Below are positions 15,137 to 24,727 of a stretch of DNA of 64,000 nt, piece by piece. A program made the position numbers and the translations under genes. The stretch is taken from contig NZ_CP007014.1 in assembly GCF_000452705.1 (NCBI RefSeq), positions 4,279,501-4,343,500 of the forward strand, in the 5' to 3' direction. The DNA comes from Pseudomonas syringae CC1557. GTDB lineage: Bacteria; Pseudomonadota; Gammaproteobacteria; Pseudomonadales; Pseudomonadaceae. The notes beneath the pieces were generated by a model. It did not search any database, had not been told where the DNA came from, and saw only the letters and a program-made list of their open reading frames with translations. The first letter of the stretch is position 1, and each line of letters begins with the position of its first letter.

Positions 15137-16509
15137 CACGATACCTCGATGGCAGCCATGAGGCCGGTTTCCATGTGATCGATCACATGGCAGTGAAACA
15201 TCCACACACCCGGATTATCCGCAACCAGCGCTACGCGGGCGCGTTCGTTGCGGCCCAGCAGAAAGGTGTCAGTGAAGTACGGGATGATCTTGCGCCGATT
15301 GGACGCGATCACCTTGAAACTCATGCCGTGCAGATGAATCGGGTGTTGGTACTGAGTCATGTTCTTCAATTCAAAAATATAACTCTTGCCCAGCGTCAAT
15401 TTGGCGATAGGTCGGTCGGCGCAGGTCTTGTCGGTAATGTCCCAGGCCACACCATTGATCTGCCACAGACTCGGCGGCTTGCCGTTGTCGGTGTTGACCG
15501 ACATCGAGCCGACCCATTCGAAGTTGAAATTGATCTTCTCTGCGTTAGCCAGATCCGGCTCGGCCACCGGATTAGCGGGCAATTCAGGCGGCCACTGCCC
15601 TGGCGCATCGTTATTGGCGACCGAACGAAACGTTCCCAGACGCACCGGCCCATTGCGCAACGAAATCTCCTCGCCTGCGGGCGGCGCCTTGATCGCCAGA
15701 CAGATACGCATGCCCGGCCCCAGCCAGTATTCGTCGCCGAACGGCCGGGGCTTGACCGGGTTGCCGTCCAGCGCATAAATCTGCGCCTCGGCGTCCGGCA
15801 GGTTAAGCCGATAGGTCACGGTATTGTCGAGATTGAGCAGGCGCACCCGGGTAATCTGCCCGGCCGGCAGCTCAATGACCGCCTGAGGAACACCGTTCAG
15901 CGTCGAAAGCCGACCTGCCGTGCCTTCTCGCGCCGCCTCGCGCAGCACGCTGAACTCGGTAAAAGCGCCCTCTTCGTCCACATGCCAGCTTTTCAGACTG
16001 ACCGTGCGCTCATAGGCAAAACCGGTCGGCTCACGCTCTTCCACGATCAACGGCCCGACCAGCCCACGTCCCAACTCTTCGCTACTGTTGAGGTGCGGGT
16101 GGTACCAGTAACTGCCAGCGTCCGGCACCCGGAACTTGTAATCGAAATACTCGCCCGGCTTGACCGGCAACTGCGAAACGTACGGCACGCCGTCCATCTC
16201 CAGCGGCAACCGGATACCGTGCCAGTGAATAGTCGTCTCGACCGGCAACTGATTGATGAAACGCAACCGCAGCCACTCGCCCTGCCGGACGCGCAACTCT
16301 GTGCCCGGAGCAGAACCGCCGAATGCCCAGGCAGGTGTCTTGTGACCCGATACCAGCTCTATATCCAGCGGCGCAGCGATCAGCACGAAATCCGACCCCG
16401 CTTCCGACTCACGGCGCCCCATCCAGTAACGCGAAGCACCGCCCGCGCCAAGGCCGACAACGGCCAGACCGGCAATACCTGTGAGGATTTGACGACGGGT
16501 GAAAGACAT
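15136..16509 (-). CDS. Tat-exported multicopper oxidase
   Basis: This is a 457-residue multicopper oxidase with all four copper motifs: HWHG, HPH, HPIHLHG and HCHVIDHM. The N-terminus SFTRRQILTG, followed by a hydrophobic stretch, is a twin-arginine signal, so the folded enzyme is expected in the periplasm. Three cupredoxin domains fit the length. CueO/CopA-like enzymes oxidise Cu(I) or phenolics, but the methionine-rich insert of CueO is not seen. The specificity is therefore open. The gene is translationally coupled to tadA. Confidence 0.9.
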
Positions 16510-16828
16510 GAACGGCGGGACCTCTGAATACGAAAGCTGCAGGCAGATGCGAAGGGCGAATACGATACACCTGCATTTGGGGAAAGATAAGGGTCGATAC
16601 CACGAACTGAAGTCGAGGCATAAAAAAGCCGGGCAAGGCAGTGGTGCCCGCTCCGGCTTTTTGCACCGCGCGTGCGCGGAGAGCTCGGCATTTCGTAAAC
16701 CGTAACCTCAGACCGGTTTACCCAGCGCCAGCTTAATGATCGTCAAGCTGTCAGGATCGAGCCAGATCAACTCGATGATCTGGCTCTTGTTCTACACGTA
16801 AATTGCCTGCGTGATGCCAAGGCAATTT
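16510..16828. other. gene-poor gap with terminator and a short relic-like frame
   Basis: No complete gene is seen here. The gap holds a bidirectional hairpin at 16622-16662. On the minus strand a frame closes at 16702 (TGA) and encodes IIELIWLDPDSLTIIKLALG just before its stop. It has an in-frame TAG upstream and no start, so it looks like the tail of a decayed gene. Confidence 0.4.
16622..16662. terminator. bidirectional rho-independent terminator
   Basis: An A-rich run leads into a GCCGGGC arm and a matching CCGGC arm, closed by a T-run. It can act on either strand, most likely on transcripts coming from the helicase gene side. Confidence 0.65.
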
Positions 16829-19558
16829 TCAACCTGGTAAAGCGTTGTGGCCGTTATCTGGTGCAGGTGGCGTCCATTGATCCACAAAGGCCGCGATCTT
16901 TTCTTCAATATGGCTCTCGATAGTCCGCAGACGAAGCAAAGGAATGCCGCACTTTTCCAGAATGCTGTTTTTCACCGTATCTCGTTCGATCTGTACCAGA
17001 TCGTTATGGTGTCCACCGTCGACTTCAATCACGCCCAGCGGACGCTTCCCTACTTTGAAATAAAGTACGAAATCACAGCGGGAACCGTTATTCATGAACT
17101 CCCGCTCTCGCTCCGTGAAGCTTGCACCGGCGACCGATGCCAGCTGTATCAACAGAACTTCGCGATGAAACATGATCGATTGGCGAGCCTCCTGAGCCAG
17201 CGCCTCACGAAGTATCTGCGCTACGATCTGCTCGGACTTGAAGGGCGAGTCATCTGGCCTGAGCCTTTTATTCAGACGTTCCTGTGATCGATCATATTCC
17301 TTGTAAAGCAGATCGAATGCCGAAATGACCGGCGCCCGGTGGATGTGCCCGTCCTCTGCGTAATATTCCATATAGCGGATCAGCGCCGCGATATGTCCAT
17401 TGCCGGCTTTGAAAACGCCGTCGCCTGTCACCAGCGTGAACCTGTTTTTAGCTCTGGATACCGCCACATTGACCATCCGCGCATCGTCTACAAAACTCAG
17501 GCGCTCCGGGCTTTTATGCTTATCCAGTACGGTAGAAAAGACAATTTCGTCGCATTCACGGCCCTGGAACTTGTGCACGGTGTCGTTGATGAAATCAGCT
17601 GGCAGACATGAGCCTGAAAGTGTTGCCTGATTCTTGAACGGCGCAATGAACCCTCTGCCATCCTCACCCTCCCAGATACTCTCACCACTCCCATCGAGCA
17701 CTGTCAATAAAGAGTCCAACTCACGGAGATTGGAGTTGTTGCGCGTATGGTTACCCTTGGCGGTCACGAGCAGCGTCAACGATTGTTCGCCAGCATCATG
17801 AGTCATCGGGACGAGCTGGTTATCGTAGAACTGCTGATTGCAAAACTGAATGATGCGGGGGTGGCATCGATAGTGCTCTTTGAGCAATGTCATTGGAATC
17901 GAATCACCGAACACACCCACGCATGAATCCAGCAAGCTGTACGTCTCACAGTCATACCAAGGAGCGGGGGCTTCCAGGCCCAACTTTTCCGGAATATGCG
18001 CAAGCTGTTTTCTGTCGCCGACAATAATCAGATTCTTCGCACAACTCAGCGCCAGCACACCCGGAACAATGTCCTGCTGCGAAGCCTCATCGATGATGAC
18101 GTAATCAAGGACAGCCTTGCCCCCCAAGGAATTGACGATCGAGTGCGTACTGCTACCGATGACCGGATAGCGCTTCAGAAAGGCATCCAGGTGATTTCGG
18201 TACGTTATGTCGAAGTCGTCATTAGGCGAAATGTGAAGATGCAGATGGTGCTTGAGGTGACGCATCGAAGAGGAGGTCAGTTCTTCCAGCAAGGCGTTGA
18301 AATTACCGATGCGCAACGCCTCCTCATGGGCAGACAATTCCCTCTTCTTCTTTTGCAGGACCTTGTCGTAGTAATCGAGCTGCAAGCTGTAAAAGGCTGA
18401 CATGCGCTTGCCCCGGTCATTCAGCTGGCCGGTGCGCAGAATCCTGAAGTTGAACAGCAGCTCAATCCGGTCCTTGATCCGGATCCGGTCGCTGGGTATA
18501 TGCGGTAGATACGCCATCAAGTCAGTAGTCTTTTGCGGCGATAATTTGTACCTGTCATGCACAGGCACTATTCCATTGTCCTGTTGCCACTGCACGAGAT
18601 AACGCCGTTCTATCTCCAGCTCGTTAATCTCGATCTGCAACTGCGCCACTGCATTGCGAGCACTCAGATAACGCTTGAGCCGCTGGAGAACGCTCTGAAT
18701 ATCTTCCATTGCAGGCGCAGGTTCAGATTCAGATTCAGGGTCTACTGAAGGTCGCAAAGAGCGCTCGGCAAAAAACGTTTCCCGGTTTTCCTTATTGCCC
18801 AGTCTGGCGACCAGGTAATCCAGACCGCACTTGCCCAGCTTTTCATAAACATTCTTGACCGCAGCGTTGTTGTTGGACACCACCGCTACGGTTTTTCCCT
18901 GCAACAGGATATTGGCGATGATGTTCAGAATCGTCTGTGTCTTGCCAGTCCCGGGAGGTCCTTCGATGAGGCTTATCTGCGAACTGAAAGCCTGCTCTAC
19001 CGCCTTGAGCTGACTTTCATTGAGACCAAAAGGAAAGATGAAGTTGCCCGGCGAGTCCTGCTGTACAGGCTGGCCTTTGCAATAGGCATTGAGCGCCGTA
19101 GCCGGGGACAATGAGAGTGTGCCCATCTGGCGATCAACGTTTTCGGCAATGCCTTTTTTTTGCTCATCGTCAGCCGCGTTGTTGACCCGAGCTGCGGCCA
19201 CGGAGCGAAAGTAAGTGAATACGGGCTCGTCGGTAATCGAGGTCGGGGAAACGAACTCAATGTTATCCATATGGAACAGGTAGCTATCCGCACTTCCCGG
19301 AAACTGGACGAGCGCGTATTTCTCGCCGTAAATCAACGCTTTCTCGATGGGGCTTAAAACATACCCTCCTGTTCTCAGAAGAAGCATGCCCTTGACCTCA
19401 CGGGTTGGATCGACCTTGCAGTCGCCAAGCGGGCGGGAGTACGTTTTTTGAGAGGGGTAGTGGCAAGTCAGTCTGAACTCACCCTTGCCATTCTTTTTAA
19501 TAACCCAGTCGCTGATCTGCCGGGTCTTGTCCTCGCCACACACATAGATAGAAACCAT
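16829..19558 (-). CDS. SF1 helicase (DNA2/NAM7-like) with C-terminal DUF2726-like nuclease domain
   Basis: This is a 909-residue protein. Walker A is GPPGTGKT at residues 200-207. The other SF1 motifs follow in order: VIIDEASQQD, LIIVGDRKQLAHIP, LKEHYRCHPRI, VHKFQGRECDEIVF and NVAVSRAKNRF, typical of the Upf1/Dna2 branch. A long helical insert covers about residues 280-470. The C-terminal 110 residues match DUF2726, a PD-(D/E)xK-like fold, with D829 and E845-V-D847 as the candidate catalytic triad (RCDFVLYF, GVIEVDGGHH). It is a lone gene flanked by gene-poor DNA, as many phage-defence or mobile-DNA helicase-nucleases are. That role is an inference. Confidence 0.85.
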   Translation of the reverse strand: MVSIYVCGEDKTRQISDWVIKKNGKGEFRLTCHYPSQKTYSRPLGDCKVDPTREVKGMLLLRTGGYVLSPIEKALIYGEKYALVQFPGSADSYLFHMDNIEFVSPTSITDEPVFTYFRSVAAARVNNAADDEQKKGIAENVDRQMGTLSLSPATALNAYCKGQPVQQDSPGNFIFPFGLNESQLKAVEQAFSSQISLIEGPPGTGKTQTILNIIANILLQGKTVAVVSNNNAAVKNVYEKLGKCGLDYLVARLGNKENRETFFAERSLRPSVDPESESEPAPAMEDIQSVLQRLKRYLSARNAVAQLQIEINELEIERRYLVQWQQDNGIVPVHDRYKLSPQKTTDLMAYLPHIPSDRIRIKDRIELLFNFRILRTGQLNDRGKRMSAFYSLQLDYYDKVLQKKKRELSAHEEALRIGNFNALLEELTSSSMRHLKHHLHLHISPNDDFDITYRNHLDAFLKRYPVIGSSTHSIVNSLGGKAVLDYVIIDEASQQDIVPGVLALSCAKNLIIVGDRKQLAHIPEKLGLEAPAPWYDCETYSLLDSCVGVFGDSIPMTLLKEHYRCHPRIIQFCNQQFYDNQLVPMTHDAGEQSLTLLVTAKGNHTRNNSNLRELDSLLTVLDGSGESIWEGEDGRGFIAPFKNQATLSGSCLPADFINDTVHKFQGRECDEIVFSTVLDKHKSPERLSFVDDARMVNVAVSRAKNRFTLVTGDGVFKAGNGHIAALIRYMEYYAEDGHIHRAPVISAFDLLYKEYDRSQERLNKRLRPDDSPFKSEQIVAQILREALAQEARQSIMFHREVLLIQLASVAGASFTEREREFMNNGSRCDFVLYFKVGKRPLGVIEVDGGHHNDLVQIERDTVKNSILEKCGIPLLRLRTIESHIEEKIAAFVDQWTPPAPDNGHNALPG

Positions 19559-19917
19559 AAATCCCTTAATCAGGCGTAATCACCGCCTGTCCGCATCCGT
19601 GCCAAAAAATCCGAATTCATTGATTCGGGTAGTGGGTGCCATTTTGGCATTGCTGATCGGGTTGAGGCCAGGGCTGCTCTTATCGGTGTGATGACGATGG
19701 GAGCGTGATTGGCTTTGTGCGGGCCTGATGGCGCTGGCCGGTCTCAGGCTACCGAAAGCCAGCGGATACACAGCTTCAAGGACCCGATGCTGTCGCCACC
19801 AAGCGCTGCTTGGTAACTGATGATCCGATAGGCGGATCAACTATCGCGGACGCGCCCTCCCCCTCCGAGGAGCCCCACAGGTGCGGGGCTTGGACGGTAG
19901 CGCGATCTTTTCCGTGA
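19559..19917. other. gene-poor gap upstream of the helicase gene
   Basis: This stretch holds no gene I can support. A minus-strand frame of 86 codons (19580-19840) is arginine/serine-rich with no ribosome-binding site and is probably chance. A small hairpin, GCCCC/GGGGC, lies at 19871-19888 without a T-tract. Confidence 0.5.
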
Positions 19918-20403
19918 TCAGTCTCGCACGAGCTTCAGCATTCCGCCGTCATACCAGGAAAGAGCCAAGGCCCCATTCTGTGCTAGAAAAAATACCGGGC
20001 TTTCTTTATCGAGAGGACCCCAGCTTCCAGATGTGCACTCAACGCCATAAGGTACGGCTTTTTCGATGCCAAGCTTATGAAGTTGTGGCTCCAGTTCAGC
20101 TCCACTGATCGTCGGAAGCTTGTGAAAAACAGGCCCTTTGCACACATCTTCCGTTGAGCCTGCTGACGCTTTCCATGCCAGCTGGTCGTGATTGAAACTG
20201 AGACGTCGCCCCATAAAACTCGGATCATTATCCTCCAGTGCTTGCACGCCCGAGTCTGATACCGCTACGCCTGCAACATGCCAACTGCCGTACAGCGCGT
20301 TTTCTCCAGGCTGATCGTGTTTTGGAGCATCCATATTCACTGCGCATCCTGTCAGCGACAACATGATCAGGAAGGATGAACTGAAGGAGAATCGAGATTT
20401 CAT
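19918..20403 (-). CDS. small outer-membrane-type lipoprotein of unknown function
   Basis: This 161-residue protein has a lipoprotein signal ending in the lipobox LTGC at about residue 20. The mature part contains SWHVAGVAVSDSGVQAL, followed by two central cysteines (EDVCKG, VECTSG) that could form a disulphide. The start at 20403 is chosen because AAGGAA lies 7 bases before the ATG, although the frame is open further upstream. I do not recognise the family; the SWxVxG opening is reminiscent of META/lipocalin-like or HslJ-type small lipoproteins. It is divergent from the dipeptidase gene. Confidence 0.75.
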   Translation of the reverse strand: MKSRFSFSSSFLIMLSLTGCAVNMDAPKHDQPGENALYGSWHVAGVAVSDSGVQALEDNDPSFMGRRLSFNHDQLAWKASAGSTEDVCKGPVFHKLPTISGAELEPQLHKLGIEKAVPYGVECTSGSWGPLDKESPVFFLAQNGALALSWYDGGMLKLVRD

Positions 20404-20638
20404 GAACGGGTTCCTTGGTTTTGGCGGATACGATATCGAATCCTTTTGCCGAGCTGCCCCTGCCTCGACGTTGGGCTTGAGGTGCATCTGAGCCACTTCT
20501 CCGTGAGGATTTTCCTCGAACTTCAGGTCAGTTTCAAATGAGGTGCTTTGCGGATTGCTTAATGTACCGGCCTGCTCACCTTTGGTAGGTTTGGAGAGAG
20601 CCTGCTGATACCCGCCCCACGAATCCCGGAGTTGTGCG

Positions 20639-21637
20639 ATGAATCCAAATACCGTGCCTACGCCTGCCCGCGGCGCCATTCGTTGGGAGGCCCATACCTG
20701 CCTGCCGCTGCTGCCCAATCAGGACATGTCTGCGCTGCTGCGCTACCGCGACAACGGCTTTCACCACGTCTCGGTCAATGTCGGCATGGACATGACCCCA
20801 GTCGGCGATGTGATGCAGGTCATCGCAGGCTTTCGCCAGTGGCTGATCAAGCATCCAGAGAACTTCATGCTGGCCGGTACCCTTGCAGATCTGCAACGCG
20901 CCCGCGAGCAGGACAAGCTGGCGGTGTCTTTCGACCTGGAAGGCTCCAACATGCTGCTGCAAGACCCGGCAATGGTCCGCTTGTATGCCGACCTGGGCGT
21001 CCGCCAGATGCTTCTGGCGTACAACCGCGATAACAGCTGCGCGGGCGGTTGCCACGGCAGCGGTATGGGATTGACCGCGCTGGGGCGGGAGTTCGTGGGA
21101 GCCATCAATTCGGCAGGTATCGTGATGGACTGCTCACATGTCAGCAAGCGCGCGAGTATGGAAATAATCGAGCTGTCACAGCGACCGGTCGTCTTTTCAC
21201 ACACTAATATCAAGGCAGTGTATGACCATCCACGCACAGTGGATGATGAGCAAATCATGGCCTGTGTTGAATCGGATGGAGTGATCGGGCTGACCGGTCT
21301 GGGGATTTTTCTGGGCGATCCGCAGGCATCGGTCGAAGCCTTCGTGCGCCAAATCGATTATCTGGCCGAACGAGCGGGAACGGCACATATCGGCCTGGGC
21401 CTGGACATCGAACTGCACCCCGACGATAAGGATTTGGCCGAGGGCGTGAATGAAAACGATTGGTGGCCAAAAGAACTCTATGGCGGCATCAACGGGCATC
21501 GTCAACTGCAGCCGGAAGCGCTGGGTCAGGTCGCAGAAGCATTGCTACGGCTTGGTTATGACGCCGCGCAGATCGACGGCATTTTTGGCGGCAACTTTAT
21601 GCGGGTCGCTCAGACGACTTGGCCACAACATGGTTGA
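20639..21637 (+). CDS. M19-family (renal dipeptidase-like) protein
   Basis: This 332-residue protein is of the M19 membrane dipeptidase family. Metal-site residues are visible as E101 (SFDLEGSN), H167 (MDCSHVSK) and H188 (VFSHTN). At the first zinc motif, normally HxD, it has H19-T-C21, so one expected aspartate is replaced by cysteine. Relatives hydrolyse dipeptides or act in pyoverdine maturation (PvdM-like). No signal peptide is seen, so it is probably cytoplasmic. The start is supported by CGGAG 7 bases upstream. The substrate is unknown and activity could be altered. Confidence 0.82.
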   Translation: MNPNTVPTPARGAIRWEAHTCLPLLPNQDMSALLRYRDNGFHHVSVNVGMDMTPVGDVMQVIAGFRQWLIKHPENFMLAGTLADLQRAREQDKLAVSFDLEGSNMLLQDPAMVRLYADLGVRQMLLAYNRDNSCAGGCHGSGMGLTALGREFVGAINSAGIVMDCSHVSKRASMEIIELSQRPVVFSHTNIKAVYDHPRTVDDEQIMACVESDGVIGLTGLGIFLGDPQASVEAFVRQIDYLAERAGTAHIGLGLDIELHPDDKDLAEGVNENDWWPKELYGGINGHRQLQPEALGQVAEALLRLGYDAAQIDGIFGGNFMRVAQTTWPQHG

Positions 21638-21948
21638 TCAAGCCGTTCGCGAGTTTGCATAGCATTCAGTTAACTGCATCCAGCCCGTTTTCACACAACC
21701 TGGATCGACAGCAGCCGCTATCAAACAGTTTAGGTTCGAGGGAGATATAGGCAGCAGGCGCCGATGTACTGAACGACTAACCAGCGCCTTTTGTAGGGGA
21801 TGATCATGGCGCCTGATGATGCGCGCTATCTGGAAATTAGTCCCTTTCCAAAAGGCGAGACCGCTTAGGGCAGCGTGAAGGCGGGTGAGATGCACTCAGA
21901 CGTTGAGACTGCTACGCTCACCCGATGGATGATGTGTTCTGAACATGG
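21638..21948. other. gene-poor gap between dipeptidase and membrane protein genes
   Basis: I see no larger gene in these 311 bases. The only noteworthy element is a 20-codon frame with a good ribosome-binding site at 21806-21868, listed separately. Confidence 0.5.
21806..21868 (+). CDS. possible 20-residue small protein
   Basis: The frame reads MAPDDARYLEISPFPKGETA and stops at TAG. A TAGGGG sequence lies six bases before the ATG, which is the reason to list it. There is no independent support, and it could equally be the remnant of a larger gene or chance. Confidence 0.2.
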   Translation: MAPDDARYLEISPFPKGETA

Positions 21949-22800
21949 ATGAGTGGAATGGCGCACCAACGTTTCTTTTATCACCCTGCCAGCCTGTGGC
22001 TGGTCATGCTAATCACTCTCTTGCCAGCCAGTCTGATAACGTGGACTTTGTTCTGGAGGGAACCAAACATCCTTAGCGGTACGACAGCGTCTTCGGCGAT
22101 TCTTTTTCTGGCCCAAGGGACAACTTGGGCGTCATTCATGAAACTTCGGCACCATAAAATAGACGCGTACAACCGCAGCTTCTGGCTAAAGGCACTTGCG
22201 GGTTCTGGAATTTCTCATATCACCCTGTTTTTTTTGGCAGCACTTGCCTCTTCTACCTTTTCGCCCTTCGCTATGTTTGTCCTGGCAGGGCCTATCCTGG
22301 CTTCCTGCTACATGTGGGTGTTGGTACGCAAATCGGCACGATGGCAACCCGTGGCCTCGGTGCCGCCACCGTGGAGCCTTCATAGGTGGCGTTCCTTGCC
22401 TAAGCGCACGATCGCGTCACTGACCAACGAAGCATTACCATTACCTCAACCTGACGATCGCCAAACTCTACCAACCCTTATCACAGCGGCCGTAATTGCG
22501 TTGATTGCCACAGCCTTAGTGAGCCACGGTTTGGCGACTAACGATCTGATCCTTGTGAGTAAGCGAGGCACCCTCCATGTAAGTGGGTACGACTCTATTC
22601 CATGGGCAGGTCTTTACATTGCCCTTGTACTAATCTGCATATCTTGCATCGCGGGTCATTTGGACAAACGCCCAAATGCTCATATCTACCGCCGCTTTCG
22701 GCACTTAATGGTATGGGTTGTGGGTTTCCTGTTCACCTTGGGGGTATGTGTCACCTTTTGGCATCTCTTTGCGCTATTGGCGTCCCCCAGAACGCATTGA
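21949..22800 (+). CDS. multi-pass membrane protein of unknown function
   Basis: This 283-residue protein has about seven hydrophobic segments: four in the first half, a soluble stretch of about 50 residues rich in Pro and Arg (near 135-175), then about three more. The codon use looks less GC-biased than in the neighbouring housekeeping genes, with frequent NNT and NNA codons, as often seen in acquired genes. A second ATG lies three codons in (21958). No motif ties it to a known transporter or enzyme. It stands alone between gene-poor gaps downstream of the dipeptidase. Confidence 0.65.
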   Translation: MSGMAHQRFFYHPASLWLVMLITLLPASLITWTLFWREPNILSGTTASSAILFLAQGTTWASFMKLRHHKIDAYNRSFWLKALAGSGISHITLFFLAALASSTFSPFAMFVLAGPILASCYMWVLVRKSARWQPVASVPPPWSLHRWRSLPKRTIASLTNEALPLPQPDDRQTLPTLITAAVIALIATALVSHGLATNDLILVSKRGTLHVSGYDSIPWAGLYIALVLICISCIAGHLDKRPNAHIYRRFRHLMVWVVGFLFTLGVCVTFWHLFALLASPRTH

Positions 22801-22977
22801 CTCGTGATGATTTAGGTTTGAGGGACTTGTTAGCGAATCGGCTTTAGACCGTCACATGATATTGATCAAGCACTAAGCATGGCATTTGCCTCAGTCACTG
22901 CCCCGTACCATGCCGCCTAAATACAGTGCTTGGCGATGCACAAAGCTGCCCGAATTTGCCAGCCCCACAAAGCCAAA

Positions 22978-23002
22978 AGCCCGCAATTACGCGGGCTCCA
23001 CG
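22978..23002 (-). terminator. probable guaA terminator
   Basis: On the minus strand a GAGCCCGC/GCGGGCTT hairpin with a six-base loop ends in a short T-run. It lies 43 bases beyond the guaA stop. Confidence 0.7.
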
Positions 23003-23044
23003 GCATTTCTTGCTAAAGGGTGCCGGACAACGCCGGCCCCCCAA

Positions 23045-24622
23045 TCACTCCCACTCAATCGTCGCAGGCGGCTTGCTCGACACATCGTAAGTCACCCGCG
23101 AAATCCCCTCGATTTCATTGATGATACGGCCGCTCACCGTCTCCAGCAGCTCGTAAGGCAGGTGCGCCCAGCGAGCGGTCATGAAGTCGATGGTCTCTAC
23201 CGCACGCAATGCCACAACCCAGGCGTAGCGGCGGCCGTCGCCGACGACGCCAACCGATTTGACTGGCTGGAACACCACGAATGCTTGGCTGACCTTGTGA
23301 TACCAGTCGGCCTTGCGCAGTTCTTCGATGAAGATGTGGTCGGCACGACGCAGGATGTCGGCGTATTCCTTCTTCACTTCGCCGAGGATGCGCACGCCCA
23401 GGCCTGGGCCAGGGAATGGGTGGCGGTAGACCATGTCGTAGGGCAGGCCGAGTTCCAGGCCGAGGCGGCGGACTTCGTCCTTGAACAGCTCGCGCAGGGG
23501 CTCGACCAGCTTGAGGTTCATTTCTTCCGGCAGGCCGCCCACGTTGTGGTGCGACTTGATGACGTGGGCCTTGCCGCTTTTCGCGCCAGCCGACTCGATC
23601 ACGTCCGGGTAGATGGTGCCTTGTGCCAGGTACTTGATGTTGTCCAGCTTGCAGGATTCGGCATCGAACACGTCGATGAAGGTGCGGCCGATGATCTTGC
23701 GCTTCTTCTCTGGATCGCTCTCGCCTTCCAGGTTGTTGAGGAACTGCTCTTCGGCGTTGGCGCGAATGACTTTGACGCCCATGTTCTCGGCGAACATGGC
23801 CATCACTTGCTCGCCTTCGTGCAGGCGCAGCAGGCCGTTGTCGACGAATACGCAGGTCAGTTGATCGCCGATGGCCTTGTGCAGCAGTGCCGCGACCACG
23901 GAGGAGTCAACGCCGCCGGAAAGGCCCAGCAACACGTTGTCAGTACCGACCTGAGCGCGAACCTGAGCGATAGCGTCTTCAGCAATCTTCGAAGGGGTCC
24001 ACAGTGCTTCACAGCCGCAGATGTCGAGGATAAAGCGCGACAGGATGCGACCGCCCTGCTTGGTGTGGGTCACTTCCGGGTGGAACTGCACGCCGTAGTA
24101 ACCGCGAGCGTCGTCAGCCATACCGGCAATTGGGCAGCTAGGGGTGCTGGCCAGAATGTGGAAGTCTTCCGGCAGTTTGGTGACCTTGTCACCGTGACTC
24201 ATCCATACGTCGAGGCCAAACAGGCCGTCGGCGTCGATATGGTCTTCGATACCATCGAGCAGACGGCTTTTGCCGACTACGTCAACGCGAGCGTAGCCGA
24301 ACTCGCGCAGCTCAGAACCAGCAACCTTGCCGCCCAACTGCTCGGCCATGGTCTGCATGCCGTAGCAGATACCGAAAACCGGCACACCCAGGTCAAATAC
24401 CGCTTGCGGGCAGCGCGGGCTGTCGGCTTCGTGTACGGACTCGGGGCCGCCGGCGAGGATCACGCCTTTTGGAGCGAATTCGCGAATCGCTTCGTCGTCC
24501 ATGTCAAACGGATGCAGCTCGCAGTACACGCCGATTTCACGCACGCGGCGGGCGATCAGCTGGGTGTACTGGGAACCGAAGTCGAGGATCAGGATACGGT
24601 GGGCGTGAATGTCGAGGGCCAT
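23045..24622 (-). CDS. guaA: GMP synthase (glutamine-hydrolysing)
   Basis: This 525-residue enzyme converts XMP to GMP using glutamine and ATP. The N-terminal class I amidotransferase domain has its nucleophile in GICYGMQTM. The central ATP pyrophosphatase domain has the P-loop [10 protein letters not shown], and the C-terminal dimerisation domain ends in the family's PPATIEWE. Length is normal. It follows guaB on the same strand, with a gap of about 105 bases that contains a stable hairpin, so its expression may be partly set apart from guaB. Confidence 0.97.
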   Translation of the reverse strand: MALDIHAHRILILDFGSQYTQLIARRVREIGVYCELHPFDMDDEAIREFAPKGVILAGGPESVHEADSPRCPQAVFDLGVPVFGICYGMQTMAEQLGGKVAGSELREFGYARVDVVGKSRLLDGIEDHIDADGLFGLDVWMSHGDKVTKLPEDFHILASTPSCPIAGMADDARGYYGVQFHPEVTHTKQGGRILSRFILDICGCEALWTPSKIAEDAIAQVRAQVGTDNVLLGLSGGVDSSVVAALLHKAIGDQLTCVFVDNGLLRLHEGEQVMAMFAENMGVKVIRANAEEQFLNNLEGESDPEKKRKIIGRTFIDVFDAESCKLDNIKYLAQGTIYPDVIESAGAKSGKAHVIKSHHNVGGLPEEMNLKLVEPLRELFKDEVRRLGLELGLPYDMVYRHPFPGPGLGVRILGEVKKEYADILRRADHIFIEELRKADWYHKVSQAFVVFQPVKSVGVVGDGRRYAWVVALRAVETIDFMTARWAHLPYELLETVSGRIINEIEGISRVTYDVSSKPPATIEWE

Positions 24623-24653
24623 GACTCATTCTCGTCAATAAACAGAAACGACA

Positions 24654-24675
24654 CGGGGCTGCGTCAACAGCCCCG
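24654..24675 (-). other. intercistronic hairpin between guaB and guaA
   Basis: A perfect 8-base stem (24654-24661 with 24668-24675) and a 6-base loop lie in the guaB-guaA spacer, about 30 bases before the guaA start. It could be an RNA stabiliser or partial attenuator. There is no clean T-tract. Confidence 0.55.
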
Positions 24676-24727
24676 GCTATAAAACTTGTTGGCCTGCATC
24701 GCGGCGCAAACCCCGATGCAGTCCGGA

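Noticed and set aside
19580..19840. An 86-codon minus-strand frame as a small gene.
   Set aside because: It has no ribosome-binding site, low-complexity Arg/Ser/His content and no recognisable fold. It was left as part of a gene-poor gap.
20404..20718. A long N-terminal extension of the small lipoprotein upstream of 20403.
   Set aside because: It would overlap the divergent dipeptidase gene and bury the lipoprotein signal inside the protein. A good ribosome-binding site supports 20403.
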